In this document: piece by piece, positions 23,169-33,411 of the stretch
Layout of the letters: each line of letters opens with the position of its first letter
Position numbering within the stretch: position 1 is the first letter of the stretch
NCBI GenBank assembly: GCA_026120185.1
Contig: JANUWF010001101.1
Location: forward strand, 620,001-684,000
DNA length: 64,000 nucleotides
Direction of reading: 5' to 3'
Source of the DNA: Voacanga thouarsii
Lineage: Eukaryota > Streptophyta > Magnoliopsida > Gentianales > Apocynaceae
The notes under the pieces: generated by a model
What the model was told of the DNA's origin: nothing
Seen by the model: the letters and a program-made list of their open reading frames with translations, nothing else
Database searches by the model: none
Program-made: the position numbers and the translations under genes

Positions 23169-24576
23169 TGATGCGTGTTTTTTAGTAGAGAAAATATTAC
23201 CAACAAATTACACAATTAATCAAGTTTTAATTAAAATGCCAACCACTAAAATCACACATACAGGCAAGTATACCCATCGTATAGTATAGGGAATAGCAAG
23301 TATCGAATCCACGAGAACTTAGACTCCCACTTTACTTTACCTAAATCTTTATTGTTTAGCCACTAAAATTAGAAGATAATAAAAAGAAAAATAAATAAAT
23401 ATAAAAATATATATAATTCAATAATACAATTTCATGTAACTAGACAATTATATTAAAAATATAATATTGAATCACTTAGCATTTATCACAATCAATTATC
23501 ATCTTAGCATCATGGAAGAACTTAAGGAACATCTAATCATTTTTAAAGTCATGAACTTACTTATGTGGACTCCATTTCGTTCTCAATCCATGAAATCATT
23601 ATCTCTTGATTAATTTAGCAGATTTTCCAATCAAACCAAAGCAACCAAAAGATGCATTAAACTCATACCTTATAAATATAAAATTAGCCAATGACCCTAT
23701 GCTCTAGGTAAAATTAACCAATCTTTGATTACTTAGTTCTTTAATCTTAACTTCGTTTTCCAAGTCCATTAAGATTTAACAAGTATGAAATTAATGCAAT
23801 GAACTTCTAACATCATTTTTCAAGTCAATTAGAAGAAAACGCATCAATAACCAATAATAACAAGTAATCAAATACCAATGATAATAATAGATTGATAAAA
23901 AATTTCAATTAACTCAAATTATACTCTCCAAAATAATATCCAATTACAATCAAAATATTAAACTCATCATTGTTCTAGAAAAGTAAATAAAGGATAAAAG
24001 AGAGAACTCATAGACAAGCCCTTCTTCTTCTCTTGAAAACCTCTTTTGAACAATACTCCTTTGAGTGGTGAATTCATCTTTGAAAAATAAGCAACTAGCT
24101 TGGATCCTTAAATTCACACCTTTGTTTTGTGTTTTTCTTGTTTAAATAAGCTTCTTTGATGCTAAAATTCATTGCTTGAGGAGTCTTGGCCTAATAGGAT
24201 TCGAAAAATACCAAATTTTTCGAAAAATTACCAAGTTCATACACAGAATTCCACCTTTCCAGAGTAGACCTGGCGTCGGGTCCAATCGACCCACTGGCGC
24301 CAGGTGTGTTCTGTTTTTGCCCTAGACGTTGCTTTATTTTTCCTGTGTTTTTCAAATTGGACCTGGCGCCTGGTGCCTTAACTAGACCTGGCACCAGGTG
24401 CATTCTGAAAACTTTCACTTTTTGCTCGAAATCAATTTAAATCTGCACAAATTTGTCAAAACACTTTCAACAAGCAAAATATCAAATACGAAGTAATATA
24501 CCTAGTTGTTACATTAAAAGTATCTCAATTTAACCTCAAATAACTAGAAAAATGGTGATGATTTTAACCCCTATCA
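23169..24576 (-). mobile_element. Solo LTR-E
   Basis: The minus strand reads TGATAGGGG to ACACGCATCA, the ends of the LTR-E family, over 1408 bases. GTGAT directly flanks both sides (23164-23168 and 24577-24581), a perfect five-base target duplication. The paralogous site at 45048-45052 has a single GTGAT and no insert, so the pre-insertion state is visible. No internal sequence remains. It carries the family's short palindromes around 24270-24300 and 24362-24400. The target lay in the last exon of the trihelix pseudogene. Confidence 0.95.
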
Positions 24577-25591
24577 GTGATCAAGGTTGATGTCTTGGCA
24601 TCCATCTATTAAGCATCTCCATTTTTTTCACTTTCTCTTGGAATATAGATCTTCCCCGAAACATGCCTGTCTGTTTTCCTTTTGTTGTCATTCAAAGCAA
24701 GTCAAATAGTATACACTCTCTTAGTTCTCCTGATATATATTCTATAGTGTATATCTACTACTTAAGCATGGGAAATTTCACTATAAAACGGCAATAAGAG
24801 AAGTCTAGATGCTCCAGGAAAAGAGTTGAGAATGAAATAATGCAATAGTTTAAGGAATTGTGAATTCTACTATAATAAAAAAAATGTCAATGTTAAAAAT
24901 GGTTAGAGATTTTACAAAAGAATGTTCCCACTTATGATGGTTATAAGTTAACAACTGAAAGTCAGAATATATGCATGCGTTCAAGTTATTCAAAGCCACT
25001 ATTTTGACCATGTCATAAAGTACCAGTGGTAGGCCAAAGAGTTTAAGCATAAGCTTAGTTTACATGCCAATGTCAAACAATTTTATCTTTATAGCAAAAG
25101 GATAAATAGAAAGAAACTTCTCATATAACCAGGTGTAGATTATTAGGTTTCCAAGTTGGAAAAAAGGGCCATTTTGCAGAGTCTATTTGTACATGAACAT
25201 TCACAAGTGCATCCTTAAAGCAATTGAATTTAATCAGACATTGTAATCAAATAAACTATGAGTTTCTCCAAATGGAAAAATATTCCAGGCACACCAAGAA
25301 AGCGCATAGATACAGTTTACCTTGATTATTATATGCCCTGTGAACTGTTGTTTGATATTGTTGCCTTCCTTTAAAAGGTAAATATTTGTTCTCATCCATA
25401 GAAGTCTATTGAAAGGTTGAAAAAGGAAAGAGGTGCATAATACTTGAGATTGGCAATGCAGATGGGATGGAGTTAGATGGATTTTCTATTCCATTGTCTA
25501 CTTTTTCACTTTTGCGTACTTTCTCTGGCTCCAACCCTTCAAAATGAAAATGGAACCATTTTTCTTTTGTCATGACTATCCCCTTCATGAA

Positions 25592-25663
25592 CTGCCTCTA
25601 CTTCCTCATCCTCATTCGCCGCCCTTTTTCTTTTTCATGATTCTTTGAAAATTAAATAAAAAA
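25592..25663. repeat. 72-base direct repeat flanking LTR-B element, left copy
   Basis: CTGCCTCTACTTC onward is repeated at 43632-43704, immediately outside the 3' LTR-B, with about six differences. In strand-reversed form it is coding sequence of the trihelix exon 1. It flanks the element in place of a normal five-base target duplication. Confidence 0.85.
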
Positions 25664-27351
25664 TGGCCAAAATGTATGCTCAAAATGACCTATGCATTTC
25701 TGTATTTTGGAAATTAATAAAATTTTTATTCATTAATGGTTGTTTATTTATATATATTGCACATTAAAGTCTAAGTATGTTAGTAATTAATATACATGAT
25801 TAGGTCGTACTTTCACAATAAGTTATAGATTATTGGCTACTAACACATAAGAAAAAAATTATTTCAGATCAATTGATAAAGTTGGGCTCTTTGTCAATAT
25901 TTAGATCATTACACTATAGTTTCTTAATGGAGAATGGTTTACTTTTAATCAGTGAGCAGTCCACTCACACCAATAGTGTAAGCGTATATAGACTGCGTAG
26001 AATTGGACTACGCGATAATAATTTTTATCAAAGTATTAAAATAAATAAATATTAATTTATCGCAACTACTGCGTGGATGAGTACCCTAGGACTTGAGTGT
26101 AAGTTGGTTGTCTAGTGAGGCTGGACATGTACACTTTGATGTATGTTAGGTGAGGTCTTATCACAAGGCCAATAACCTTATATGTTAGGTGCATGACTCT
26201 AGTAAAATAAGACAGACTTATACAATACAGTTTCTATACTTTATTATGTGAAGAAATCACCTCATTGTGATTATCTAGGATAATCTAATAATCTAAGATC
26301 ATGAAAAACGTGACTAAGTATGCATATTTTATGGGTAGCTTCTTAAGATAAGTTGGAACATACTGGAAGTCATAGATTATCGGACTAGCAATCAAAAAAT
26401 GGTATATATCATTGAGAAATGTGTTAGTACTATTTTTCTATTTCAATGACGAGTGTTACGTAAAAGGGCATTTTCGTTATTTCACCTGTAGGTCGAAGAC
26501 ACTACATTTGGAATATTATTTTCAAGATCACTATTTTCATACGGTGATAAATGAAATATTTAAAATAATTAAAATACAGCTATATGTTAACAAGGATATT
26601 TTGATTATTTTAGTAGTTAAGAATAATATGTCTTTTGATCCCCAAAGTAGCTCAAATAACCTTAGTAAATTTATACTATATGTGCTTATTGAGTGAATTT
26701 ATTATTGAAAGAATTCTTTTAGTAGTCCAATTAATTATTTATTTAGGCTAGAATAATTAATTGTGCCAATTTAATTAATTAATTATCTTGAATAATTTTA
26801 TATTGGGCCTAAGTAGTTTAATTAATTAGTTTATTAATCAATTATCTTGGACAATTTTATATTGGGCTCAAGTAAATTAATTAATAAAAGAGCTATTTAA
26901 TTAGTTATTGAACTGATTAATATTGCATGGCCTATCAGGGTTTGATAGGAGCCTCCATGTGCAAAGAAAAAGGAAAAAGAGAAAACGGAAATAAAAGGAA
27001 AAATATGCAGGCCAGTTGTTGAGAAGGAAAAGGAAGCTATTGTTTTAAGTATAAAGGCATCACGTGTGCTTTTGTTCTACTTTCACCGGTAGAGGTTCAT
27101 AATGGTTAGAGAATACTCTAGAAAGTCAAAAGCTAGCAAACGCGATAAGTATTTGTGCTAAGGAGCTGACGGTTAACTGGGATTCCCGCATAACAAGTAG
27201 ACATTCCCGTTCAAGAAGCACCGTCAAATTCAAATCCAACTCTGATTATTCAAATAAAACGCCCTAGAAGTAAGTACTCCTGGACTTTGCCTCGAAAAAA
27301 ATTTTAATTTGTTGTCTTCTGCTATGAATTTATTTTTTCCACGGTCATTCA
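25664..27351 (+). repeat. LTR-B, 5' copy
   Basis: It begins TGGCCAAAATGTATG (a decayed TGTTGGAATGTATG, compare 39875) and ends ATTCA before the primer site, about 1688 bases. A segment around 25955-26010 containing AGTCCACTCAC is shared with LTR-A, so the two families are related. A splice-donor-like AAGTAAGTACT lies near 27270, about 85 bases before the LTR end. Confidence 0.85.
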
Positions 27352-27353
27352 AG

Positions 27354-27366
27354 TGGTATCAAAACC
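27354..27366 (+). other. Primer binding site of LTR-B element
   Basis: TGGTATCAAAACC follows the 5' LTR by two bases and matches TGGTATCAGAGC with two changes. It would pair with initiator methionine tRNA. Confidence 0.8.
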
Positions 27367-28999
27367 AGGTTATAATCTAGGAGCATACTTAGGGTTAATA
27401 GCCTGAAAACTGGTTCCTTTACTAATAAAAATATGATCTTTATGATTGTATGGATCCCTCGTGATTTTTTATACAGGTATATTTTATGTACGCCTCATGC
27501 GTTGAGGCATAAGCACCTATAATTTATTGTTAATCGCTTTTCGTAGAATTCGTGTATGCTTCATTTTGAAAGGCATGGGCATTTGAAATTAATTCTTGTA
27601 ACAAAATGGTTCCTAGATCAATGCCTGAAGAAAACCCCTGAAAAGAAACGAAAAATGGAAGAAAACAGAGAAAAACAGAGACTGTACGATGAGCCCCAGC
27701 CGTGGCATGATGCTCTCAAGCCACGCACAGCTTGGGAGTTTTTTCCTTCCCAAGCCATGGGAGGATGACCACCAGTCGCGGGAGGATCAAGTCAAAATTG
27801 CCTTGATCCATGGGAGGCTCATGTAAAGCTTCTCGCAGCTGGTTCTTCACGTTGTGGTCGATTTCGGTAGTTCGGTAGAGGGTTTTGGTTCGGGGTCTCC
27901 TAGAGTTTTTTTTATTTTATTTACTAGAAATTTCTTTTTCTTTTTGGGATCCCATATCACACGAGGTTAGTTTTTTGAAATGGTTTAATTATGGTATTAA
28001 ATAATTTTACATGAAAATGGTTAGTAAAAGGAAACCACCTTAGGGTTAAACAAGATCATTTTAATTTTATTATTATTATGATGTTTAATCTATTATTTGG
28101 TCACATAAGAATTAAAGGGTAGAAAATAGCATATAAAAATTTTACTTTTTAAAGCATGTCTATTTATTTAATTTTGTGATCAAATGTACAAAGATTTTTG
28201 AGAAATTAATTTTTTCTCTAGATAAAACAATTAAGAAACATATTTTTTTAAAATGGAACCTAGGAATTTAAAATAAAATTCATGATTTATTCTTCCAAAT
28301 GCTATTATCCTTGACATGGAGAATAATTTGAATTTGGGTATTTTAAATTTAGTTCCTATAAATGGTTTTAACTTAAATAGTGAAAATAAAAATTCATGAT
28401 TTATTCTCTTAAAGCCTTTTATCCCTAACATAGAGAATAATGTTGAATTTTTTGGATTTTTTGGATTTTTGGATTTTAAAAGAATGTTTTTCTTAAAAAC
28501 TTATTTTTCTCAAAAGATTAAGTGAGAAAGGGATTCCAATGACCCCACGGCTTTCATCACAGATTCCTGTTAGAGATTATGGCTATCCTCGCATCATTTT
28601 GAGCATGACTCTCTATAGGATATATTTCCACGAGAATCTAAAACTAATGGCGGAATTATAATTAAAGCCTAGGATAAGTGTTAGTGTTAGCCAGTCTATC
28701 GTTGGAGGAATTTATGCTGGATTATCCGTAGGTGGTGAGAGTAGTAACCATCCTATCAATGGAACTATTTCTGGATCATTATCTATTAAGGAAGTTTAAT
28801 TTGTGATGGTCATATACTTAACTTAGAAATTGTTAACCTTCCGACGAAAATCTGTCAATTTTTCTAAGAGCCAAAATTTTCTATATTTTTTTATACTGGT
28901 TTTAATAGGTTAAAAATATCATGGAAATAATATGATGTTTTAAATGTACATTTCTAAATATTTTTTCAAAACAAACATTTTTCTGAATAAAGTTTTTTT
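27367..28999 (+). other. Long leader of LTR-B element
   Basis: About 1.6 kb between the primer site and the first recognisable gag codons. I see no known domain. A 70-codon frame at 27556-27768 has no recognised relative. A direct repeat of about 63 bases (28275-28336 and 28388-28450) with a period near 112 lies here. Confidence 0.5.
28275..28450. repeat. Direct repeat in LTR-B leader
   Basis: AAAATTCATGATTTATTCT, then TTATCC, then AGAGAATAAT and TTGAATTT occur in the same order at 28275-28336 and 28388-28450, with substitutions between copies. It looks like an old local tandem duplication. Confidence 0.65.
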
Positions 29000-29314
29000 T
29001 TCAAATCAACAGAACTGGCTGGTTTCAATCCTTTAACCATTATTCTGAAGGAGAATAAGTTAATTAGACCAACCACGTTAACTGGAAAAGGAATCTGAAT
29101 ATAGTACTCACTACAGAGGAGTACAAATATGTTCTGATCGAACTCTGTCCTGAAATTGGGGATGATTCCATGGACTTAGATCGTGAGGCTGAAAAGGCAT
29201 GGAAAAAAGCTAATGAAATGACTCGATACTACATGTTAGCTTCCACATCCAATGTTCTCCAATTTAAGTACAAAAACATGTCGACTGCATATGACGTCGA
29301 TATTTCGTTGCGTA
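29000..29314 (+). pseudogene. gag: LTR-B copia gag, first part
   Basis: From about 29008 the sequence encodes the N-terminal copia gag region: F-N-P-L near the start, then L-T-G-K about 29082, then T-E-E-Y-K-Y-V-L near 29110-29135. An open stretch over 29170-29310 contains A-E-K-A-W-K-K-A-N-E-M-T and Y-M-L-A-S-T-S-N-V-L-Q, the classic copia gag pattern around a conserved tryptophan. It is interrupted exactly at 29314 by the LTR-E element; GCGTA at 29310-29314 is the left target duplication. The gene resumes at 34898. Confidence 0.85.
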
Positions 29315-30828
29315 TGATAAGGGCTAAATTCATCACTATTTTCCTAACTATTTAAAGGTAACTTGAGATATTTTTAGTGTAATAACTAGGTATATTCCTT
29401 TCTATTTGACATTTTGCCTATTGAAAGTATTGTTGGCAAATTTGTATTTAAATGGATTTTGAGAAAAAAGTGAAAAAAATCCAAAATACACCTGGTGTCA
29501 GGTCTGGCAAGTGTACCTGGTACCAGGTCCACTCTAGTCGAACAGAGAAAACAGAGCAAATTTCAAGAGCAAAATAGGACACACCTGGCACCAGGTGGAT
29601 CGAAAGGACCCTGCACCAGGTCCATTCTGATCAAAGTCGACGAATTTCCTTTTCCAAGCAGATTTTGAAAATTTTAGTTGGATTCTTTTAGGAACTCTTT
29701 CAACCACGAAAAATAACTCTTGTAGGCACTTTTTGGTAATTAAAACTCCTATATATATATATATATATATATATAAGAGAATAACATTGTACAAATTAGT
29801 TTTCAAGTTTTCAATTCTTCAATATAATATCTTGAGAAAACTCCTAGAAAAATATCAAGATTTAGGAGGATCAAAGAGAATTCTTGGAGAAGAAGAGAAA
29901 GTTGATCAAGAAGGTTTCAAGGAGGAAGAAAGGATCTTGCTTGTCCATGAGTGACTTCTTTTCCTTTTCTTTGTAATTTATTGACAATTTAAGATTAATA
30001 TTTTAATTATTTTTAAAGGATACTCTTTTGGATTCATGATTTTGTATTGCTTTTAGTTCTTTGATCAATTTATTGCTATTCTTGGTATTTGAACACTTGA
30101 GTATAATATCTTATCGGATTGATTAGTTCTCTTCTAATTAACTTGCAAAATGATGTTAGGAGAGAATGACCAACTAATTGATTCAATACAAGTTATTCAT
30201 AACCTGCTTAAAAAAGAGGTTAAGGGTAAAGACTAAGTAATCAAAGATTGGTTGATGATTGATAGAATATGGATTCATTGACTAATTTTACGATTTAAAT
30301 CACGGAGAACATAGGGGTTTATATGATGATTGATTTTAATGCATCTTTTGAGTAAGACTTGTGAGATAGAACATATCCATTAAGTTACTTAGAAGATAGG
30401 GAATCATGAATTGCAAACGAAGTGGTTCTACTTTAATCCTTCATAATGCTAAGATAATAATGAATTGAGAGAATTGCTAGTCAATCATTATTGTGTATTC
30501 AAGAATTTCTATCTATTTATATTTTTTTTCTTCTTATTCTCACTCCTTGATTATCCTTGTAACTTTTCTTGTGTAACTTAATTTTTTCTAGTATATTATG
30601 TTAGGAGGTTATTTACTTCTATTCCTTTATTTTATTGGCTAAACAATAAGGATTTGGGTAAAGTAAAGTGGGAGCCTAAGTTCCTGTGGATTCGATACTT
30701 GCTGTTTTCTATACTATATGATGGGTATACTACTTGTATATGTGGTTTTAGTGGTTGAAATTTTAATTAAAAATTGATTAATTGTATAATTTGTTGATAA
30801 TATTTTTTGCACTAAAAAACACGCATCA
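29315..30828 (+). repeat. LTR-E, 5' copy of the LARD-like element
   Basis: It runs from TGATAAGGGC to ACGCATCA. It differs from the 3' copy by scattered substitutions and by a TA run of about 26 bases at 29749-29774 that the 3' copy lacks. It contains four short palindromes of the ACCTGGCGCCAGGT type at about 29489-29622. Confidence 0.92.
29488..29623. repeat. Palindrome array in LTR-E (four sites)
   Basis: Four sites resembling the 14-base palindrome ACCTGGCGCCAGGT lie at about 29489, 29515, 29583 and 29610. In this copy the central CGs are mostly changed to TG or CA. The same four positions recur in the 3' LTR at about 33589, 33617, 33685 and 33709, and related sites lie in the solo LTR-E. 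Confidence 0.8.
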
Positions 30829-30831
30829 AGT

Positions 30832-30852
30832 TTTTAGCGTCATTGCCAGGGA
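30832..30852 (+). other. Primer binding site of LARD-like element
   Basis: TTTTAGCGTCATTGCCAGGG follows the 5' LTR within a few bases. It resembles TGGCGCCGTTGCCGGGGA, the tRNA-Asp type primer site known from Athila-like elements, with several decay changes. Confidence 0.6.
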
Positions 30853-31129
30853 TGAACACTATCGGAAACACTCGAATCTTGTTGATTTAGCCTTTGTTAT
30901 ATTTGTAAATACCATTAAACTTTATAATTTATGAATCTGTCTGATTTGTGTATTTTTCTTTTCTTATTATTTTTCTTTTCGATTTGATCTTTGTTTTTTT
31001 TTTTCTTGAGTGCAAATCATTATCATAGACAATCAATAATGGGGACATATATGGCCGTGGATACAAATTCAAAGGAGTTACAATGATAATAGATTGGCAA
31101 ATTTGCAAGTTTGAATTGATACATCACTT

Positions 31130-31278
31130 GAAGCCTCAATGCATTCTTTTGTCGCCAATACAAATTTATTTGTTAAGTGGCATGAAGAAGCATCCCAACG
31201 AATAAGTTCTGCAAGAACACAATTAGCCAAGTTAGTTAAAGATGCCTAACGGTCCATACACTTGAATAAGAGAATCTC
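31130..31278 (+). pseudogene. Gag-like remnant in LARD interior
   Basis: An open stretch from ATG 31140 encodes about 36 codons with S-F-V-A-N-T-N and S-A-R-T-Q-L-A-K-L, resembling the short conserved segment near the N-terminal part of Athila-type gag. It stops at 31247. The match is short, so the call is tentative. Confidence 0.35.
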
Positions 31279-31854
31279 CAAGGAAAGAATAGAGAATATG
31301 AGGAACAATTACCTAATGTGAAAAGGGAGGTATTCAATTCTCCTCTATATGCTAATAATTCTAATTTCTCTTTGTCACATGATTTCTTAGGTTCCTCTCC
31401 ATTCTTGGAAGGCAATGGTCCAAATGATAATGTATGGAGTTTACCATGTCTCAAGGAGTTAGATATATCCATGATATATCATAAGAAACTCTTGGAGGAT
31501 GTTCACAACTCATACCCTTCACCCCAATTTCAAGGAGGTAACTTGGTATTTGTAGATATGGTGCAAAGTAAAGATTTCTTGATCCCATCTTTAAAATCTA
31601 CACTATTAGGTTTAAAGAGAAATTTTAATTGTGGTAAATCTTTTGAAGAGATAAGTGATGATTTTAATACTTATACACTTTTTAGGCATAAATTACATCT
31701 TTGTGTTGAGAACTTGAATTGTATGTCTAAAAAGATGCTACGAAAAGAGGGTAATGCATTTACATTCATTGCAACTAATATTTTCTATGAATCCTCTATT
31801 TTTCAAAAAAGCCTTTCTTATTTCTACTTTCACCACCCTTACCTTTTTCACTGA
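31279..31854 (+). CDS. Unidentified 190-codon open frame in LARD interior
   Basis: The frame is open from about 31264 to TGA at 31854. It has no ATG near its 5' end (GTG at 31318), so it may be a fragment or be read through from upstream. It starts with a charged helix-like part (E-Y-E-E-Q-L-P-N). It continues with S-P-L-Y-A-N-N-S-N-F-S, a phrase style common in plant LARD interiors, and has a Cys pair near the end (residues about 114 and 119 from the GTG). No catalytic motif, zinc knuckle or membrane segment is seen. I do not know its function. It survives open while the surrounding elements are full of stops. Confidence 0.4.
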   Translation, partial: QGKNREYEEQLPNVKREVFNSPLYANNSNFSLSHDFLGSSPFLEGNGPNDNVWSLPCLKELDISMIYHKKLLEDVHNSYPSPQFQGGNLVFVDMVQSKDFLIPSLKSTLLGLKRNFNCGKSFEEISDDFNTYTLFRHKLHLCVENLNCMSKKMLRKEGNAFTFIATNIFYESSIFQKSLSYFYFHHPYLFH

Positions 31855-33400
31855 ACATTAATGTCTTTTACAAAGGGATGATGAGAAAGCATGATGAGTG
31901 GAAAGAGTTTGTCTCTTTATCTTAGGTTTGATTTTCTTTAGTCAGTTAAGTGTCTTTTTCCTCTCCAATAAGAAAATATTTTCTATCTTAAGTGTGGAGG
32001 AATGAGTCGTGTCTTTATTTGCTTTCATATGATCTTTCTTAGTATTTCTCTTTAGTTTGTTCTCTGTTATTTAAGCATTTTTTTTATTTTACCTTTATTT
32101 TCTTTATGCTTTTATTTGGGTTTTCTTTTGTAGGTTTGAATAAAATCTTCTTGAACAAGCTTTTTCTTTATTCTTCTCCAAGTTTTAATATTTATTGGAG
32201 CTTATTGCACTTGGAGAGTATTGCTTAAACTTTCTACCTCTTTATTATTTTTGGTCCTTTTAGAGATATTTTCTTGTATTAATTTTTTGCAAATGAGGAC
32301 ATTATCCAGTTTAAGTGTGGATGAGTGATTTAGTAATATTCCTTGTCTAAGTTTTTATCAATTATCTTGGTATTTTCTTAGTATAAAAATAATTTTATTG
32401 AAGATCTTGAATCAATTTTTCAAAAATTTTGTGGTTTTCATTACTTTGGCAAGGTTGTAACTATCTCTCTTACTTAGATATGAGTTTTGTCATTTATTTG
32501 CTGGATTTTTTATGAAATTTGTTTATTAGATAGGATATTATTAAGACCTGAGAATTTAAATTAGTCTTGTTAATTCATTGGTGTTTGAATATTATTTGAC
32601 TCATATAGTTTGAATATGGAGAATATGATGAATGGGGAAAAAGTTGGTGGTTAACTCTTGTATTATAGGTTTAAACATTGTTTAGCTTTGAGTTGTGATG
32701 AGGAATATGAGAAGATAAAATCTTTGAGTGAAAAGATTGTGAAAGAAAAAAACTGATTGTGAATTGAAAAGTGAAAAAAAAAAAATTGAGTTGATTGTTG
32801 CTGATGAGAAACCTGTTTTTGCTTGATTATGGGGGCCAATACGGATAGTGAAGAGAAATTCACTTTCTTGAGGCTATTAATTCCTGAAAGCAAAAGGGAG
32901 GGAAAATGTTGAAAAACATGATGAGTGATGACTAAAAAGGAAGCCAATACGGTGTGTGAAGATAAATCCATGCACTTGATGCTATCAATTCCCTAAGTCA
33001 TTGAAAAAATAAATTGAAAGAAAAGAAATTGGGTGTATTCCTTAAATCACTATTTGAGTTGTGCAATTTTTAAATTTATAATGCGTGAGTTGGTAGATAG
33101 CTTAACTTGTATGATTCATGTTATCTACGTGTTTAACTTGAAGGGTGAAATAATTTTCTTAGACTAAAGAATTAACTTGATTAATTTGACTTCAAGAGTT
33201 TTGTAATGTCTTATCAAATATTTCAAAGTTTTAATTATTTTCAAAGGGTTTGATGAATGGCAAAAGTTTTACCTAAAGTTTGAAGGGAAGTTATGAGCTT
33301 TGTTATGATTCAATTTTTGGAATGATGAAAAAAAACTTGTGTTTTCTTGATTATTTTCTTGACTAAAGTGTTTTGCTTGAAAATAAGCAAAAGTTCAAGT
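31855..33400 (+). other. LARD interior, no coding seen
   Basis: AT-rich sequence with no recognisable domain. Repeated phrases such as AAGTGTGGAGGAATGAG (near 31998) and AAGTGTGGATGAGTGAT (near 32308) resemble the purine-tract context at the element's 3' end, suggesting internal copies of that tract. Confidence 0.5.
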
Positions 33401-33411
33401 GTAAGGATATG
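33401..33411 (+). other. Polypurine tract of LARD-like element
   Basis: GTAAGGATATG directly before the TG of the 3' LTR is a decayed form of the usual GTGTGGGGATA tract and follows AAGTTCAAGT. It would have primed plus-strand synthesis. Confidence 0.5.

Larger units (their letters stand above)
21985..25663. repeat. Segmental tandem duplication, unit 1
   Basis: This unit aligns with 43685-46040. The match covers 21985-22075 with 43685-43775, 22120-23168 with about 44020-45052, and 24577-25588 with 45048-46030. The gaps are a 230-base difference near 22075 and the solo LTR-E present only here. The unit holds the 3' two thirds of a minus-strand trihelix pseudogene and its 3' flank. A third, short piece of the same unit lies at 47630-47750. 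Confidence 0.85.
22990..25663 (-). pseudogene. Trihelix transcription factor pseudogene, truncated copy 1
   Basis: On the minus strand the first-exon tail is at about 25663-25400. It contains G-L-E-P-E-K-V and S-E-K-V-D-N-G-I-E-N-P and is parallel to 46060-45880 in copy 2. The second exon lies at about 24700-24582 and 23168-23000. It corresponds to the copy 2 exon that ends the protein, and it is split by the solo LTR-E. The DNA-binding trihelix domain, present in copy 2, is missing: the sequence stops at the LTR-B insertion. Frameshifts occur in the exon 1 tail and around 24620, and stops occur in the last exon. It cannot make a functional factor. Confidence 0.75.
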
